The notes under the pieces were generated by a model that saw only the letters and a program-made list of their open reading frames with translations, did not search any database and was not told the origin of the DNA. Both the position numbers and the translations under genes were made by a program. From NCBI RefSeq assembly GCF_016790145.1, contig NZ_JAEUOI010000091.1, positions 1 to 32,706 on the forward strand: 32,706 nucleotides of DNA, read 5' to 3'. This stretch comes from Propionivibrio sp. (lineage in GTDB: Bacteria; Pseudomonadota; Gammaproteobacteria; Burkholderiales; Rhodocyclaceae). Positions 24,233 through 32,208 of this stretch are shown here, one piece after another (the stretch's first letter is position 1; each line of letters begins with the position of its first letter).

Positions 24233-25951
24233 ATGACAAGCCGTCGAGATTTCATCAAGACCGTCGCAGTCATTCCACCAGGGCTGTTCTTCGAGCGCTG
24301 TTGGGCGGCAAATCCCGATCCCTCACGGCTGGCGCTGATCATTGGCAACAGTGCCTATCGCGATGCTCCACTGGTCAACCCCGTCAATGATGCCAGGGCA
24401 TTCGCCCATCTGTGCACTGAGGCCGGCTTGACCGTCGATTCACACCTCAACGCGTCCCGTACCGACATGATGGAAGCCATCGAGCGCTTTGGCGCGACGG
24501 TAAAACGACCAGGCACCCGCCAGGCGGTGTTCTATTACGCCGGTCACGGCGCACAGCTCGACTGGCGCAACTACCTGCTGCCGGTCGATGCGGTGGTTGA
24601 AAAACAGGATCACATGAAACAACGCTGCGTCGATCTCAACCTGCTGCTTGGCCAGTTGAGTGCAGCGAAAGACAAGACCTTCATCGTGATTCTCGATGCC
24701 TGTCGCAACAACCCCTTCGGCATATCCTACCGACCGGAGCAGAAAGGTCTATCACAGTTTGATGCCCCGGTCGGCAGCCTGATCGCTTACTCCACCGCAC
24801 CGGGCAATGTGGCCTCGGATGGCACCGGTGAAAACGGTCTCTACACCGAAAATCTGGTGCGTGAACTCTCACAGCGCGGTACCCGTATTGAAGATGCCTT
24901 GAAGCGTGTGCGCCTCAATGTGCGCCTGGCCTCGCATGGCGAACAGATTCCCTGGGAAACCACCTCGCTGGAAGGTGATGTTTTCCTCTTCAACGAAGGG
25001 CAGAAGAAGCTCACCGAAGCCGAACTGGAAAAGCTGGTCGAGACCGACATCAGCGAATGGGCTCGCATCAAATCCTCAAACAAGGTCGACGACTGGGTGG
25101 GCTACCTGCGCACCTTCCCCAACGGTCGCTTCTCCGAAATCGCCCAGATGCGCCTGACCCGCTTATTGGCCGAAAGCGAAAAACCAAGGTCTTCCGCGAC
25201 CAGTCCGGCCTCGGCGGCACCAGGCCCGGTTCAGGCGTTGCCTGCAACTTCCGCATCAAGCCCCGCTCAAGCTGCGGCGCCGAAACCGGAGCCAGTTGCT
25301 GTTTCCGCCCTGACCTCAGACGCGCCAGCGATCGACATCAGGGCAGGCGTTGCCATGCCCACGATCATCGCTTCCTCGGCCAACCCGTATTCCGCCGGAC
25401 GCTATCCGCTTGGCCGGATCTTTACGCTCGGTGACGAGGCGACCTTCCGGCAGACGGACATCCTGACCGGCCTTGAAGAGCGAACCTACACAATGCGCGT
25501 AACGCGGGTCGATTACGACGAGGATCGCGTCGAATTCAACAAGGGCAATTCGATCACGGACCTGATGGGTAATCCCATCAAGAACGGGGCTGTACAGTTC
25601 AATACACCTGTGCAATTTGCCCCGGCCGAGTTTCAGATCGGCAAGAAATGGGCAGCCGCTTTCAGCCGAATCGAGAAAGGGGTGACTTCGAACGCTTACT
25701 ATGACCTGCAGATCGTGAAGAGAGAAACCATCAGCGTTCCGGCCGGCAGCTTCGATACCTTCAGGATCGAGGGCGAAGGCTGGAATACGAGCTTCGGCAA
25801 TCGGCTCCAGGAAAGAATATGGCTGGTACCCGGGCTCAATTTTTTAATCAGGCGTGAATCCATCGGTCGCGGCAAAGGAGGTGGGTTTTTTAGAACCGAA
25901 AGGTACGAACTCGTTTCCCTGCGCCAGCACAACTCAATTGAGCCGGTGTGA
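24233..25951 (+). CDS. Tat-exported caspase-like (metacaspase-type) protein with C-terminal beta domain
   Basis: 572 residues. The N-terminus SRRDFIK is a twin-arginine signal, with a weakly hydrophobic core and a cleavage-like CWA-AN near residue 26. The peptidase C14 domain (about 32-255) has the catalytic dyad His105 (YYAGHGAQ) and Cys157 (ILDACRNNPF). A helical stretch (260-312) and an Ala/Pro/Ser-rich linker (~317-385) lead to a beta-rich domain (~390-565) with ISVPAGSFDTFRIEGEG and a closing RYELVSL. The same domain closes the convergent TIR protein. By family, the protease cuts after Arg/Lys. Export would place it in the periplasm, unusual for a suicide protease. A-rich AAAGGA is upstream of the ATG, though rather far. 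Confidence 0.9.
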   Translation: MTSRRDFIKTVAVIPPGLFFERCWAANPDPSRLALIIGNSAYRDAPLVNPVNDARAFAHLCTEAGLTVDSHLNASRTDMMEAIERFGATVKRPGTRQAVFYYAGHGAQLDWRNYLLPVDAVVEKQDHMKQRCVDLNLLLGQLSAAKDKTFIVILDACRNNPFGISYRPEQKGLSQFDAPVGSLIAYSTAPGNVASDGTGENGLYTENLVRELSQRGTRIEDALKRVRLNVRLASHGEQIPWETTSLEGDVFLFNEGQKKLTEAELEKLVETDISEWARIKSSNKVDDWVGYLRTFPNGRFSEIAQMRLTRLLAESEKPRSSATSPASAAPGPVQALPATSASSPAQAAAPKPEPVAVSALTSDAPAIDIRAGVAMPTIIASSANPYSAGRYPLGRIFTLGDEATFRQTDILTGLEERTYTMRVTRVDYDEDRVEFNKGNSITDLMGNPIKNGAVQFNTPVQFAPAEFQIGKKWAAAFSRIEKGVTSNAYYDLQIVKRETISVPAGSFDTFRIEGEGWNTSFGNRLQERIWLVPGLNFLIRRESIGRGKGGGFFRTERYELVSLRQHNSIEPV

Positions 25952-26043
25952 CATCGGCCGCAATACGAAACAGCACCGGTGCCATTAAGGCATTGCGCAG
26001 TTTCACTGACGCGCAACCCGCCGAAGCCAGCGTAAGTTCGCCG

Positions 26044-27849
26044 CTAGGGTAAACGGTACGATACCAGTTCGACCACGTCCTTCTCGATCTCCTGGCCTGC
26101 CGCCGAGGTGACGCGGCGCTGCAACTTCACATAGCGTTTGACCTGCGGCGCGTACCAGATGAGGTAATGCACTCGTACCGGTTCGATCGACGCCTGGGTG
26201 ACTCCTCCCGTAGCGTGGCGACTGCTCCAGACTTCGATCTTGTGGGCGCTGAAAGTACCGGCCGGCACGCTGACCGATTCCAGTCCCTGCGCACTGGCCT
26301 CCGAATACCACTGGGTCCACTGCGGGCTCAGGTCGGGGGTCGGAAAGCCGCGCTGCTTGTCCATGTCCGCCAGCGTTACATAGGCCCCAAGATACGGGCT
26401 GAACTCGTTGCCAATCCCGTTCCAGGCAATGATGTCCGGCTTGCTGCCGCGCGAGCGCCCTATCTCGGGGGCGGGCCCGGCACCGGGATCGAGCGGCCGC
26501 AGCGCGTCGGTGATCAGCCCGTCGGCCGTTACCGACTGCACGACGATCTCGAAACGGAGTTTTGGACTGGTCGGCCATTTGCCGGATGAACGGTAGCTCC
26601 AGCGCTCCCCCATGCGTGGCAATACCGATGCCGACGCACCTGCGGGCCCGGTGCTCGATGCCGCAGCAGGCACGGGCTGGGTTGGCTCCGCTGCCGGTTT
26701 GGCGATGGGCGGCGCAGGAGCTGCCACCAGGAGTGTTTTGCGCACCGTCCTGTCCGCCCGGTGCGCAGTGAGGGTGAAGGTGGTAGCTGTTTCCAGTTCA
26801 ACCCGTACGCAGCCTTTGTCTGGCCGCTCGAGTTCGCCTGGGCGCGGCGAGAGCGTGACGCTGTCAGCGTTGCTGACCTGGTAGCACAGGCGAGCGCTGG
26901 TGGTGCCGACCTCGGCCTTGAATTCGAGGATTTTCGGCAGTGCCACGACGTGGACTGGCAGCGTAGTTGGACCCGGGACAGGCGCAGCAGCGCTGGCGGA
27001 CGGGGTCGATACGGACTGTGGGGTCGGCCGGGGCGCACCTTGTGCACTCGCTGCCGGGGCGTCCGGTGGTGAACTCGCCACGCTGGTCACCGTGGACGCT
27101 TGCATTTGGCCCACTGTCGGCGCTGCCGGCTGGGCAGGGGTGATCGTCGGTGGCGTGGCGACTGCGGGTGGTGTCTGCCTGGATTGGGCGGTCACCGGGA
27201 CCGAGGGCTGCGTCACAGGTTCACTGGACGGAGCTCGCGCGGCCAGCGCCCACCACAGAGCGCCCCCCAGCATTACAACTCCCGCCGCTGCGGGCCAGAA
27301 CCAGGATTTATGACTTCCCGGCGTTGCAGCGCCAGCGCCCTCAGTTCGATTGGCTGGCGCTAACGGTACGGGCGCCTCAATGGAGGCTTTGGAAAGAATC
27401 CGTTCCAGCGTGCGAATCAACTCGCCTGAAGAGGCCTCCCACTGTTTGTGGCTGATCTCGATGGCCTGGCGGCGGGTCAAGGATTTGATCTCTTCCGGCA
27501 ATTCCTCGGCACGCGGCATGACTGCGCCATCAACGAGTACCGGCACCACGCGGATATTGCGCTTGAGCGCGGCGCTGGTTTCCAGCCGGATGAAATCGTT
27601 GGGGTCATCGAGCCGCCGGTTCCCGGCAGCATCGGTGCCGTGGGTCCATTCGTCGCCGATGATGACGATGAGCACCTGGCAGGAACTCACGGCCTCCTCG
27701 ATCGCGTTCACAAAATCGGCGCCGGGCTCGATACCTTCGACATCCATGAACACGCGCTGAGGCCCGAAATGAGCGGCCAGCCGGTCGTACAAGCGGCCGG
27801 CATAACCCGCCGAGTCGTCGCGTCGGTAGCTGATGAAGATTCCGTCCAT
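26044..27849 (-). CDS. Membrane-anchored TIR-domain protein with Ig-like and C-terminal beta domains
   Basis: About 601 residues. ATG 27849 is preceded by AGGGG; the GTG at 27873 is less likely. An N-terminal TIR domain (residues 1-150) begins FISYRRDDSAGYAGRLYDRL and carries Glu90 (DFIRLETSAAL) at the position expected for the NADase glutamate. A single membrane helix (about 182-203, WFWPAAAGVVMLGGALWWAL) leads to a Pro/Ala/Thr-rich periplasmic linker and an Ig-like beta module (~305-380). The C-terminal domain (~425-601) contains VSVPAGTFSAHKIEVWSS, IWYAPQVKRYVKLQRR and VELVSYRLP. The TIR would face the cytoplasm and the C-terminus the periplasm. It converges on the caspase-like gene with a 92 bp gap. 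Role is inferred, not shown. Confidence 0.9.
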   Translation of the reverse strand: MDGIFISYRRDDSAGYAGRLYDRLAAHFGPQRVFMDVEGIEPGADFVNAIEEAVSSCQVLIVIIGDEWTHGTDAAGNRRLDDPNDFIRLETSAALKRNIRVVPVLVDGAVMPRAEELPEEIKSLTRRQAIEISHKQWEASSGELIRTLERILSKASIEAPVPLAPANRTEGAGAATPGSHKSWFWPAAAGVVMLGGALWWALAARAPSSEPVTQPSVPVTAQSRQTPPAVATPPTITPAQPAAPTVGQMQASTVTSVASSPPDAPAASAQGAPRPTPQSVSTPSASAAAPVPGPTTLPVHVVALPKILEFKAEVGTTSARLCYQVSNADSVTLSPRPGELERPDKGCVRVELETATTFTLTAHRADRTVRKTLLVAAPAPPIAKPAAEPTQPVPAAASSTGPAGASASVLPRMGERWSYRSSGKWPTSPKLRFEIVVQSVTADGLITDALRPLDPGAGPAPEIGRSRGSKPDIIAWNGIGNEFSPYLGAYVTLADMDKQRGFPTPDLSPQWTQWYSEASAQGLESVSVPAGTFSAHKIEVWSSRHATGGVTQASIEPVRVHYLIWYAPQVKRYVKLQRRVTSAAGQEIEKDVVELVSYRLP

Positions 27850-28087
27850 GCCGTGCACGCCCCTTGTTTTCACAGATTCGGATTCAATTGAAACAGATTA
27901 AACCATGCAGGAACGGTGGACACGGCGAAATGCCATTTTTTGGTGACTATTGTTTGTTAATGTTTGGTTTGCCTACGCCATTTTGTGTGACTTGTTCAGC
28001 GATACCCCAAGTTAAACTTCAAATAATGGTGATGCCCACATACACTCCAGGTCTCGGCAGTGCTTGTAAATAAAATGTGAGATGACA
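27850..28087. promoter_or_regulatory. Divergent spacer holding the cbbM and TIR-gene promoters
   Basis: About 240 AT-rich bases between the TIR gene and cbbM. TTGTTTGTTAATGTTTGGTT and GTTAAACTTCAAATAATGG are AT-rich candidates for promoter or LysR-type (CbbR) binding, but no clear T-N11-A dyad or boxed promoter could be assigned. No CbbR gene is in the window. Confidence 0.35.
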
Positions 28088-29476
28088 ATGGACCAATCGA
28101 ATCGCTACACCGACCTTGGCCTGAAGGAAGGCGACCTGATCAAGGGTGGCAAGCACATCCTGGTCGCGTACAGAATGAAGCCCAAGGCGGGGGTGGGCTA
28201 TCTGGAGGCGGCAGCGCATTTCGCCGCCGAATCTTCGACCGGTACCAACGTAGAAGTCTCGACCACCGACGATTTCACCAGGGGACTCGACGCGCTGGTC
28301 TACCACATCGACGAAGCCACCGAGGACATGCGCATCGCCTACCCGCTCGACCTGTTTGACCGCAACATGACTGATGGCCGGATGATGATCGTCTCCTTCC
28401 TGACGCTGGTGGTCGGCAACAACCAGGGCATGGGCGACATCGAGTACGGCAAGATCCATGACTTCTACATGCCCGAGCGCGCCATGCAGTTGTTCGATGG
28501 GCCAGCCAAGGGTATCTCCGATCTGTGGCGCATTCTCGGCCGCCCGGTCAGGGACGGCGGCTACATTGCCGGTACCATCATCAAACCCAAGCTCGGCCTG
28601 CGACCGGAGCCGTTCGCGGCAGCGGCTTACCAGTTCTGGCTCGGTGGCGATTTCATCAAGAACGATGAACCACAAGGCAATCAGGTGTTCTGTCCGGCCA
28701 GGAAAGTCATCCCCCTGGTCTATGACGCGATGAAGCGCGCCATGGACGAAACCGGCGAGGCCAAGCTGTTCTCCGCCAACATCACTGCCGACGATCATTA
28801 CGAAATGCTGCATCGCGCCGACTTCATCCTGAAATCCTTTGGACCCGATGCCGACAAGGTGGCCTTCCTGGTCGATGGTTTCGTCGGCGGCCCGGGCATG
28901 ATGACCACGGCGCGCCGGCAGTACCCCAACCAGTACCTGCACTACCACCGCGCTGGCCACGGCATGATCACTTCACCTTCGGCAAAGCGCGGCTACACCG
29001 CCTTCGTGCTGGCCAAGATCGCTCGTCTGCAAGGCGCCTCCGGAATTCACGTCGGCACCATGGGCTACGGCAAGATGGAAGGCGACAGTTCGGACAAGAT
29101 CATCGCCTACATGATCGAGCGCGACGAGTGTCAGGGCCCGGTGTATTTCCAGAAGTGGTACGGCATGAAGCCGACCACGCCGATCATTTCCGGCGGCATG
29201 AACGCGTTGCGCATGCCCGGCTTCTTCAAGAACCTGGGCCACGGCAACGTGATCAACACCTCGGGCGGCGGCGCCTACGGCCACATCGACGGCCCGGCGG
29301 CGGGGGCGATCTCGCTGCGTCAGTCCTACGCGTGCTGGCAATCCGGTGCCGATCCGGTCGAGTTTGCCAGGGAACACAAGGAATTCGCCGGCGCCTTCGC
29401 GTCTTTCCCGAAGGACGCCGACAAGCTCTATCCGGGCTGGCGCGAGAAGTTGGGTAGCTTCAGAAGCTGTGAATGA
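28088..29476 (+). CDS. cbbM: Form II ribulose-1,5-bisphosphate carboxylase/oxygenase
   Basis: A 462-residue form II RuBisCO that fixes CO2 onto ribulose-1,5-bisphosphate. The active-site residues fall on exactly the R. rubrum numbers: Glu48, Asn111, Lys166 (IIKPKLG), carbamylated Lys191 with Asp193 and Glu194 ([10 protein letters not shown]), His287 (HYHRAGHG) and Lys329 (GYGKMEG). The second ATG (28088, MDQSNRY) matches family starts better than ATG 28082. Form II works as a large-subunit dimer with no small subunit, and favours high CO2 and low O2. No cbbQ/cbbO activase genes follow. It heads a cbbM-cbbF-cbbP group whose spacers are long. Confidence 0.98.
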   Translation: MDQSNRYTDLGLKEGDLIKGGKHILVAYRMKPKAGVGYLEAAAHFAAESSTGTNVEVSTTDDFTRGLDALVYHIDEATEDMRIAYPLDLFDRNMTDGRMMIVSFLTLVVGNNQGMGDIEYGKIHDFYMPERAMQLFDGPAKGISDLWRILGRPVRDGGYIAGTIIKPKLGLRPEPFAAAAYQFWLGGDFIKNDEPQGNQVFCPARKVIPLVYDAMKRAMDETGEAKLFSANITADDHYEMLHRADFILKSFGPDADKVAFLVDGFVGGPGMMTTARRQYPNQYLHYHRAGHGMITSPSAKRGYTAFVLAKIARLQGASGIHVGTMGYGKMEGDSSDKIIAYMIERDECQGPVYFQKWYGMKPTTPIISGGMNALRMPGFFKNLGHGNVINTSGGGAYGHIDGPAAGAISLRQSYACWQSGADPVEFAREHKEFAGAFASFPKDADKLYPGWREKLGSFRSCE

Positions 29477-29850
29477 ATGGATAAACACCGCCCAATCCGT
29501 GGCCCGAGGCCAGGCTTCGCGCTCATTCCGGCGCAAGCCGGAATCCAGAACCTTCCTCTGATATCCATGAAAACATTCAGATAAACGAACTGGGCCCCGA
29601 CTTGCGCCGGGGTGACGAGCGTGGAAATCAGGTACTAATGATTTTTCAAAGACTCTCAGGTAATACGTACTCCCCTGGCGAGTCAAGACTTGCTCTTCAC
29701 CATACAAAGCGAATATCACGGTAAACTGGCAACCCTCTGTTACATTTGAATCCACTCGCTATCGGCATTTGCACTAACGGGCATCGATTTGGCGCCACCC
29801 TGGATGATGAAAGTTGCCGGCCTGCCCGTTTCCCTCACCCCCGCCCCTCT
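29477..29850. other. cbbM-cbbF spacer
   Basis: About 370 bases without a gene. It holds the second dispersed palindrome (29523-29617), which may also end the cbbM transcript, and a CCCCTCTCCCGGAGGGCGAG hairpin running into the 50 bp element at 29851. CTATCGGCATTTG at 29759-29771 also occurs at 7438-7450. Confidence 0.5.
29523..29617. repeat. Dispersed REP/MITE-like repeat, copy 2
   Basis: TCATTCCGGCGCAAGCCGGA opens a stem. GATAAACGAACTGG in the middle matches copy 1 (4592-4694, inverted), and CTTGCGCCGGGGTGAC closes. The first half, CCGGCGCAAGCCGG, is itself a hairpin. It follows the cbbM stop by about 45 bases. Confidence 0.75.
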
Positions 29851-29900
29851 CCCGGAGGGCGAGGGGAGATTCGAGAGTCGCCGGTGCGACTTTCACGCTA
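29851..29900. promoter_or_regulatory. 50 bp conserved element upstream of cbbF (pairs with 31141-31190)
   Basis: It aligns base for base, without gaps, with 31141-31190 upstream of cbbP: 43 of 50 positions are identical. It begins CCCGGAGGGCGA and contains the hairpin GAGAGTCGC-CGGT-GCGACTTTC. It ends 22 bases before the cbbF ATG. It may be an operator, a 5' UTR structure or a small repeat; being immediately upstream of two Calvin-cycle genes favours regulation. Basis: sequence match plus inference. Confidence 0.6.
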
Positions 29901-29922
29901 AATTATTTTTTGAGGTACCACC

Positions 29923-30999
29923 ATGTTGTTCGGACGGACCAACGTTAATAAGTATCTGGTTGAGGAGCAGCGCCGCATTCCCGCGATAGCCGGTGACTTT
30001 TCTATGCTTGTCAGCGACGTCGTGCGCTCGTGCAAAGCCATCGCGCAAGTGGTTTCGCGCGGCGCGCTGGCGGTCAGGCCGGGCGATACGGAGAGCCAGA
30101 ACCTGCAGGGCGCAACGCAAAGAACACTCGACACCCTGTCCAATGAGGCTTTTCTCAGGAACTGCGAGTGGGGCGGACATCTGACGGCGATGTCCTCGGG
30201 CGAGATGGAGGATATTTACCCGATTACGAGCGGAGGCCAGCTTGGCAGGTATCTGCTGGCGTTCGAGCCGCTCGATGGCGCTTCGAATATCGACGTGAAT
30301 CTGACGGTCGGCAGCATTTTTTCGGTGTTGTGCTGCCCCAACGATTGCAGCGTACCGTCAGCCAGCGACTTTCTGCAGCCCGGTTGTTGCCAGCTCGCCG
30401 CCGGTTATGCCATTTACGGCCCGTCGACGATGCTGGTGCTGACCGTCGGCAACGGGACGCATGGCTTTACGCTGGATCGCGATATTGGCGAATTTCTGCT
30501 GACCCATCCCAATCTGCAAATACCGGCCGAAACCCGGACTTTTTCCATCAATGCTTCCAATGAGCGCTTCTGGGAACCGCCGATCCGTCGTTACGTTACT
30601 GAATGCCTGGCCGGACAGACAGGCCCTCGCGAAAAGGATTTCAACATGCGCTGGGTGGCCTCGATGGTCGCCGATGTGCACCGCCTCCTGATGCGCGGCG
30701 GTGTTTTCATGTATCCGCGCGACACCAAGGATATGGACAAACATGGTTACCTTGAACATATACACCGGGCCAATCCGATGTCGATGATCGTCGAACAGGC
30801 CGGAGGACTGGCCTCGACCGGTTACGAGCGGATTGGCGACCTGGTTCCGACCAGTCTGCACGAACAGGTGCCGGTGATCCTCGGCTCGCGCGAAGAAGTC
30901 GAGCTCATCGACCGCTATCACCGCGAGTATCTCAGCGGAGAAGACAAACCCTTCAGTTCGCCGCTTTTTGCCACACGCACACTGTTTCGAGCTCAGTGA
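29923..30999 (+). CDS. cbbF: Class I fructose-1,6-bisphosphatase, variant metal site
   Basis: 358 residues along the full class I FBPase fold. It should hydrolyse fructose-1,6-bisphosphate (and perhaps sedoheptulose bisphosphate) in the Calvin cycle. Recognisable are LDGASNIDVNLTVGSIFSV (117-135), DKHGYLEHIHRANPMSMIVE (272-291) and Glu291 in EQAGG. Three metal-site positions differ from the usual class I pattern as I recall it: QGATQ has Ala64 where Asp/Glu is normal, SSGEMED has Gly93 for the first Glu of SEE, and FEPLDG has Glu115 for the Asp of DPLDG. Activity may be lowered or altered. TGAGGT precedes the ATG. Neighbours cbbM and cbbP support the assignment. Confidence 0.92.
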   Translation: MLFGRTNVNKYLVEEQRRIPAIAGDFSMLVSDVVRSCKAIAQVVSRGALAVRPGDTESQNLQGATQRTLDTLSNEAFLRNCEWGGHLTAMSSGEMEDIYPITSGGQLGRYLLAFEPLDGASNIDVNLTVGSIFSVLCCPNDCSVPSASDFLQPGCCQLAAGYAIYGPSTMLVLTVGNGTHGFTLDRDIGEFLLTHPNLQIPAETRTFSINASNERFWEPPIRRYVTECLAGQTGPREKDFNMRWVASMVADVHRLLMRGGVFMYPRDTKDMDKHGYLEHIHRANPMSMIVEQAGGLASTGYERIGDLVPTSLHEQVPVILGSREEVELIDRYHREYLSGEDKPFSSPLFATRTLFRAQ

Positions 31000-31140
31000 A
31001 CGGCACCGCCGATCCCCCCAGCGGGTATGGGCTTCGCGCCACCGAATATCATGGATTTTGTGTGCATGCCCTTTACCCCCACCTGCGACCCTCTGATGAA
31101 AGCAACACGCGTTTGACCAGATTGCCTGGTCGCTGAATAT

Positions 31141-31190
31141 CCCGGAGGGCGAAACCAGATTCGAAAGTCGCCGGTGCGACTTTCATGCCA
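31141..31190. promoter_or_regulatory. 50 bp conserved element upstream of cbbP (pairs with 29851-29900)
   Basis: Second copy of the element. Here the hairpin is perfect: GAAAGTCGC-CGGT-GCGACTTTC. It lies 142 bases before the cbbP ATG, but a ~70 bp dispersed repeat (31213-31282) sits between, so the original spacing may have been nearer 70. Confidence 0.6.
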
Positions 31191-31212
31191 AGGAGCCACT
31201 GAAATATTAAAA

Positions 31213-31282
31213 CGTCATTCCGGTGAACGCCGGAATCCAGACAAGTCATGGCACTGGACACCGGCTTCAGCCGGTGTGACGG
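31213..31282. repeat. Dispersed REP/MITE-like repeat, copy 3
   Basis: CGTCATTCCGGTGAACGCCG is followed by GAATCCAG, a short centre, and a second hairpin, CCGGCTTCAGCCGG, ending in TGTGACGG. It lies between the 50 bp element and cbbP. It is shorter than copies 1 and 2. Confidence 0.75.
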
Positions 31283-31332
31283 CTTATTCAGCGTTTCCCC
31301 AAACGAATTTTCAGAAATACAGGAGATGTCTC

Positions 31333-32208
31333 ATGTCGATCAAACACCCCATCATCGCCATTACCGGCTCATCGGGTGCCGGCACCACGTCGGTTACCCG
31401 TTTTTTCCAGAATATTTTCCGGCGCGAGAACATAAACGCCGAAATCATAGAGGGCGACAGCTTTCACCGTTACGACCGTGCGGAAATGAAAGCGAAGATG
31501 GACGAAATGACGGCCACCGGTGACAATCACTTCAGTCACTTCGGCCCGGAAGCGAACCTGCTCCCCGAACTTGAAGAGCTCTTCCGTGAGTACGGAGAAA
31601 CGGGTGGCGGCAAGCGCCGCTACTACGTCCATGACCATGAAGAAGCCAAGCGCCTCGGCGCCGAGCCGGGAACATTCACCCCATGGGAAGACCTGCCTGA
31701 AGGCTCCGACCTGCTGTTCTACGAAGGCCTGCATGGCGCCGTCAAGACCGACAAGATCGATGTCGCCAGCCTCGTCGACCTGCGCATCGGCGTCGTGCCG
31801 ATCATCAACCTCGAATGGATACAGAAAATTCATCGTGATAAGGCGCAACGCGGCTACTCGACAGAGGCGGTGATGGATACCATCCTGCGCCGCATGCCGG
31901 ACTACATTAATTACATCTGCCCCCAGTTTTCGGAGACCCACGTCAACTTCCAGCGCGTGCCGACCGTCGATACGTCCAACCCGCTTATTTCCGAAGACAT
32001 TCCATCGGCCGACGAGAGCTTTGTCGTCATCCGTTTTGCCGACCCGCATGGCATCGACTTTCCCTATCTCATGAGCATGCTCCATGATTCGTTCATGTCG
32101 CGACCGAACATCATCGTCTGCCCCGGCGGCAAGATGGGCCTGGCCATGCAGATCATTTTCACACCGATGATCCTGCAAGTGATGGACAGGAAACGCCGCA
32201 GACGCTGA
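31333..32208 (+). CDS. cbbP: Phosphoribulokinase
   Basis: A 291-residue class I (bacterial) PRK of normal length. The P-loop is ITGSSGAGTTS (residues 10-20), followed by IIEGDSFHRYDRAEM with the catalytic Asp, LLFYEGLHGAV (Walker B-like) and the HRDKAQRGYSTEAVMDTILR segment that binds ribulose-5-phosphate. It makes ribulose-1,5-bisphosphate for RuBisCO using ATP. AGGAG at 31321-31325 fixes the ATG; the longer frame from 31174 runs through a repeat and is rejected. Class I enzymes are usually activated by NADH. It closes the cbbM-cbbF-cbbP group. Confidence 0.97.
   Translation: MSIKHPIIAITGSSGAGTTSVTRFFQNIFRRENINAEIIEGDSFHRYDRAEMKAKMDEMTATGDNHFSHFGPEANLLPELEELFREYGETGGGKRRYYVHDHEEAKRLGAEPGTFTPWEDLPEGSDLLFYEGLHGAVKTDKIDVASLVDLRIGVVPIINLEWIQKIHRDKAQRGYSTEAVMDTILRRMPDYINYICPQFSETHVNFQRVPTVDTSNPLISEDIPSADESFVVIRFADPHGIDFPYLMSMLHDSFMSRPNIIVCPGGKMGLAMQIIFTPMILQVMDRKRRRR

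Noticed and set aside
28019-28960. 313-codon minus-strand frame opposite cbbM
   Set aside because: Antisense shadow of a highly conserved RuBisCO gene.
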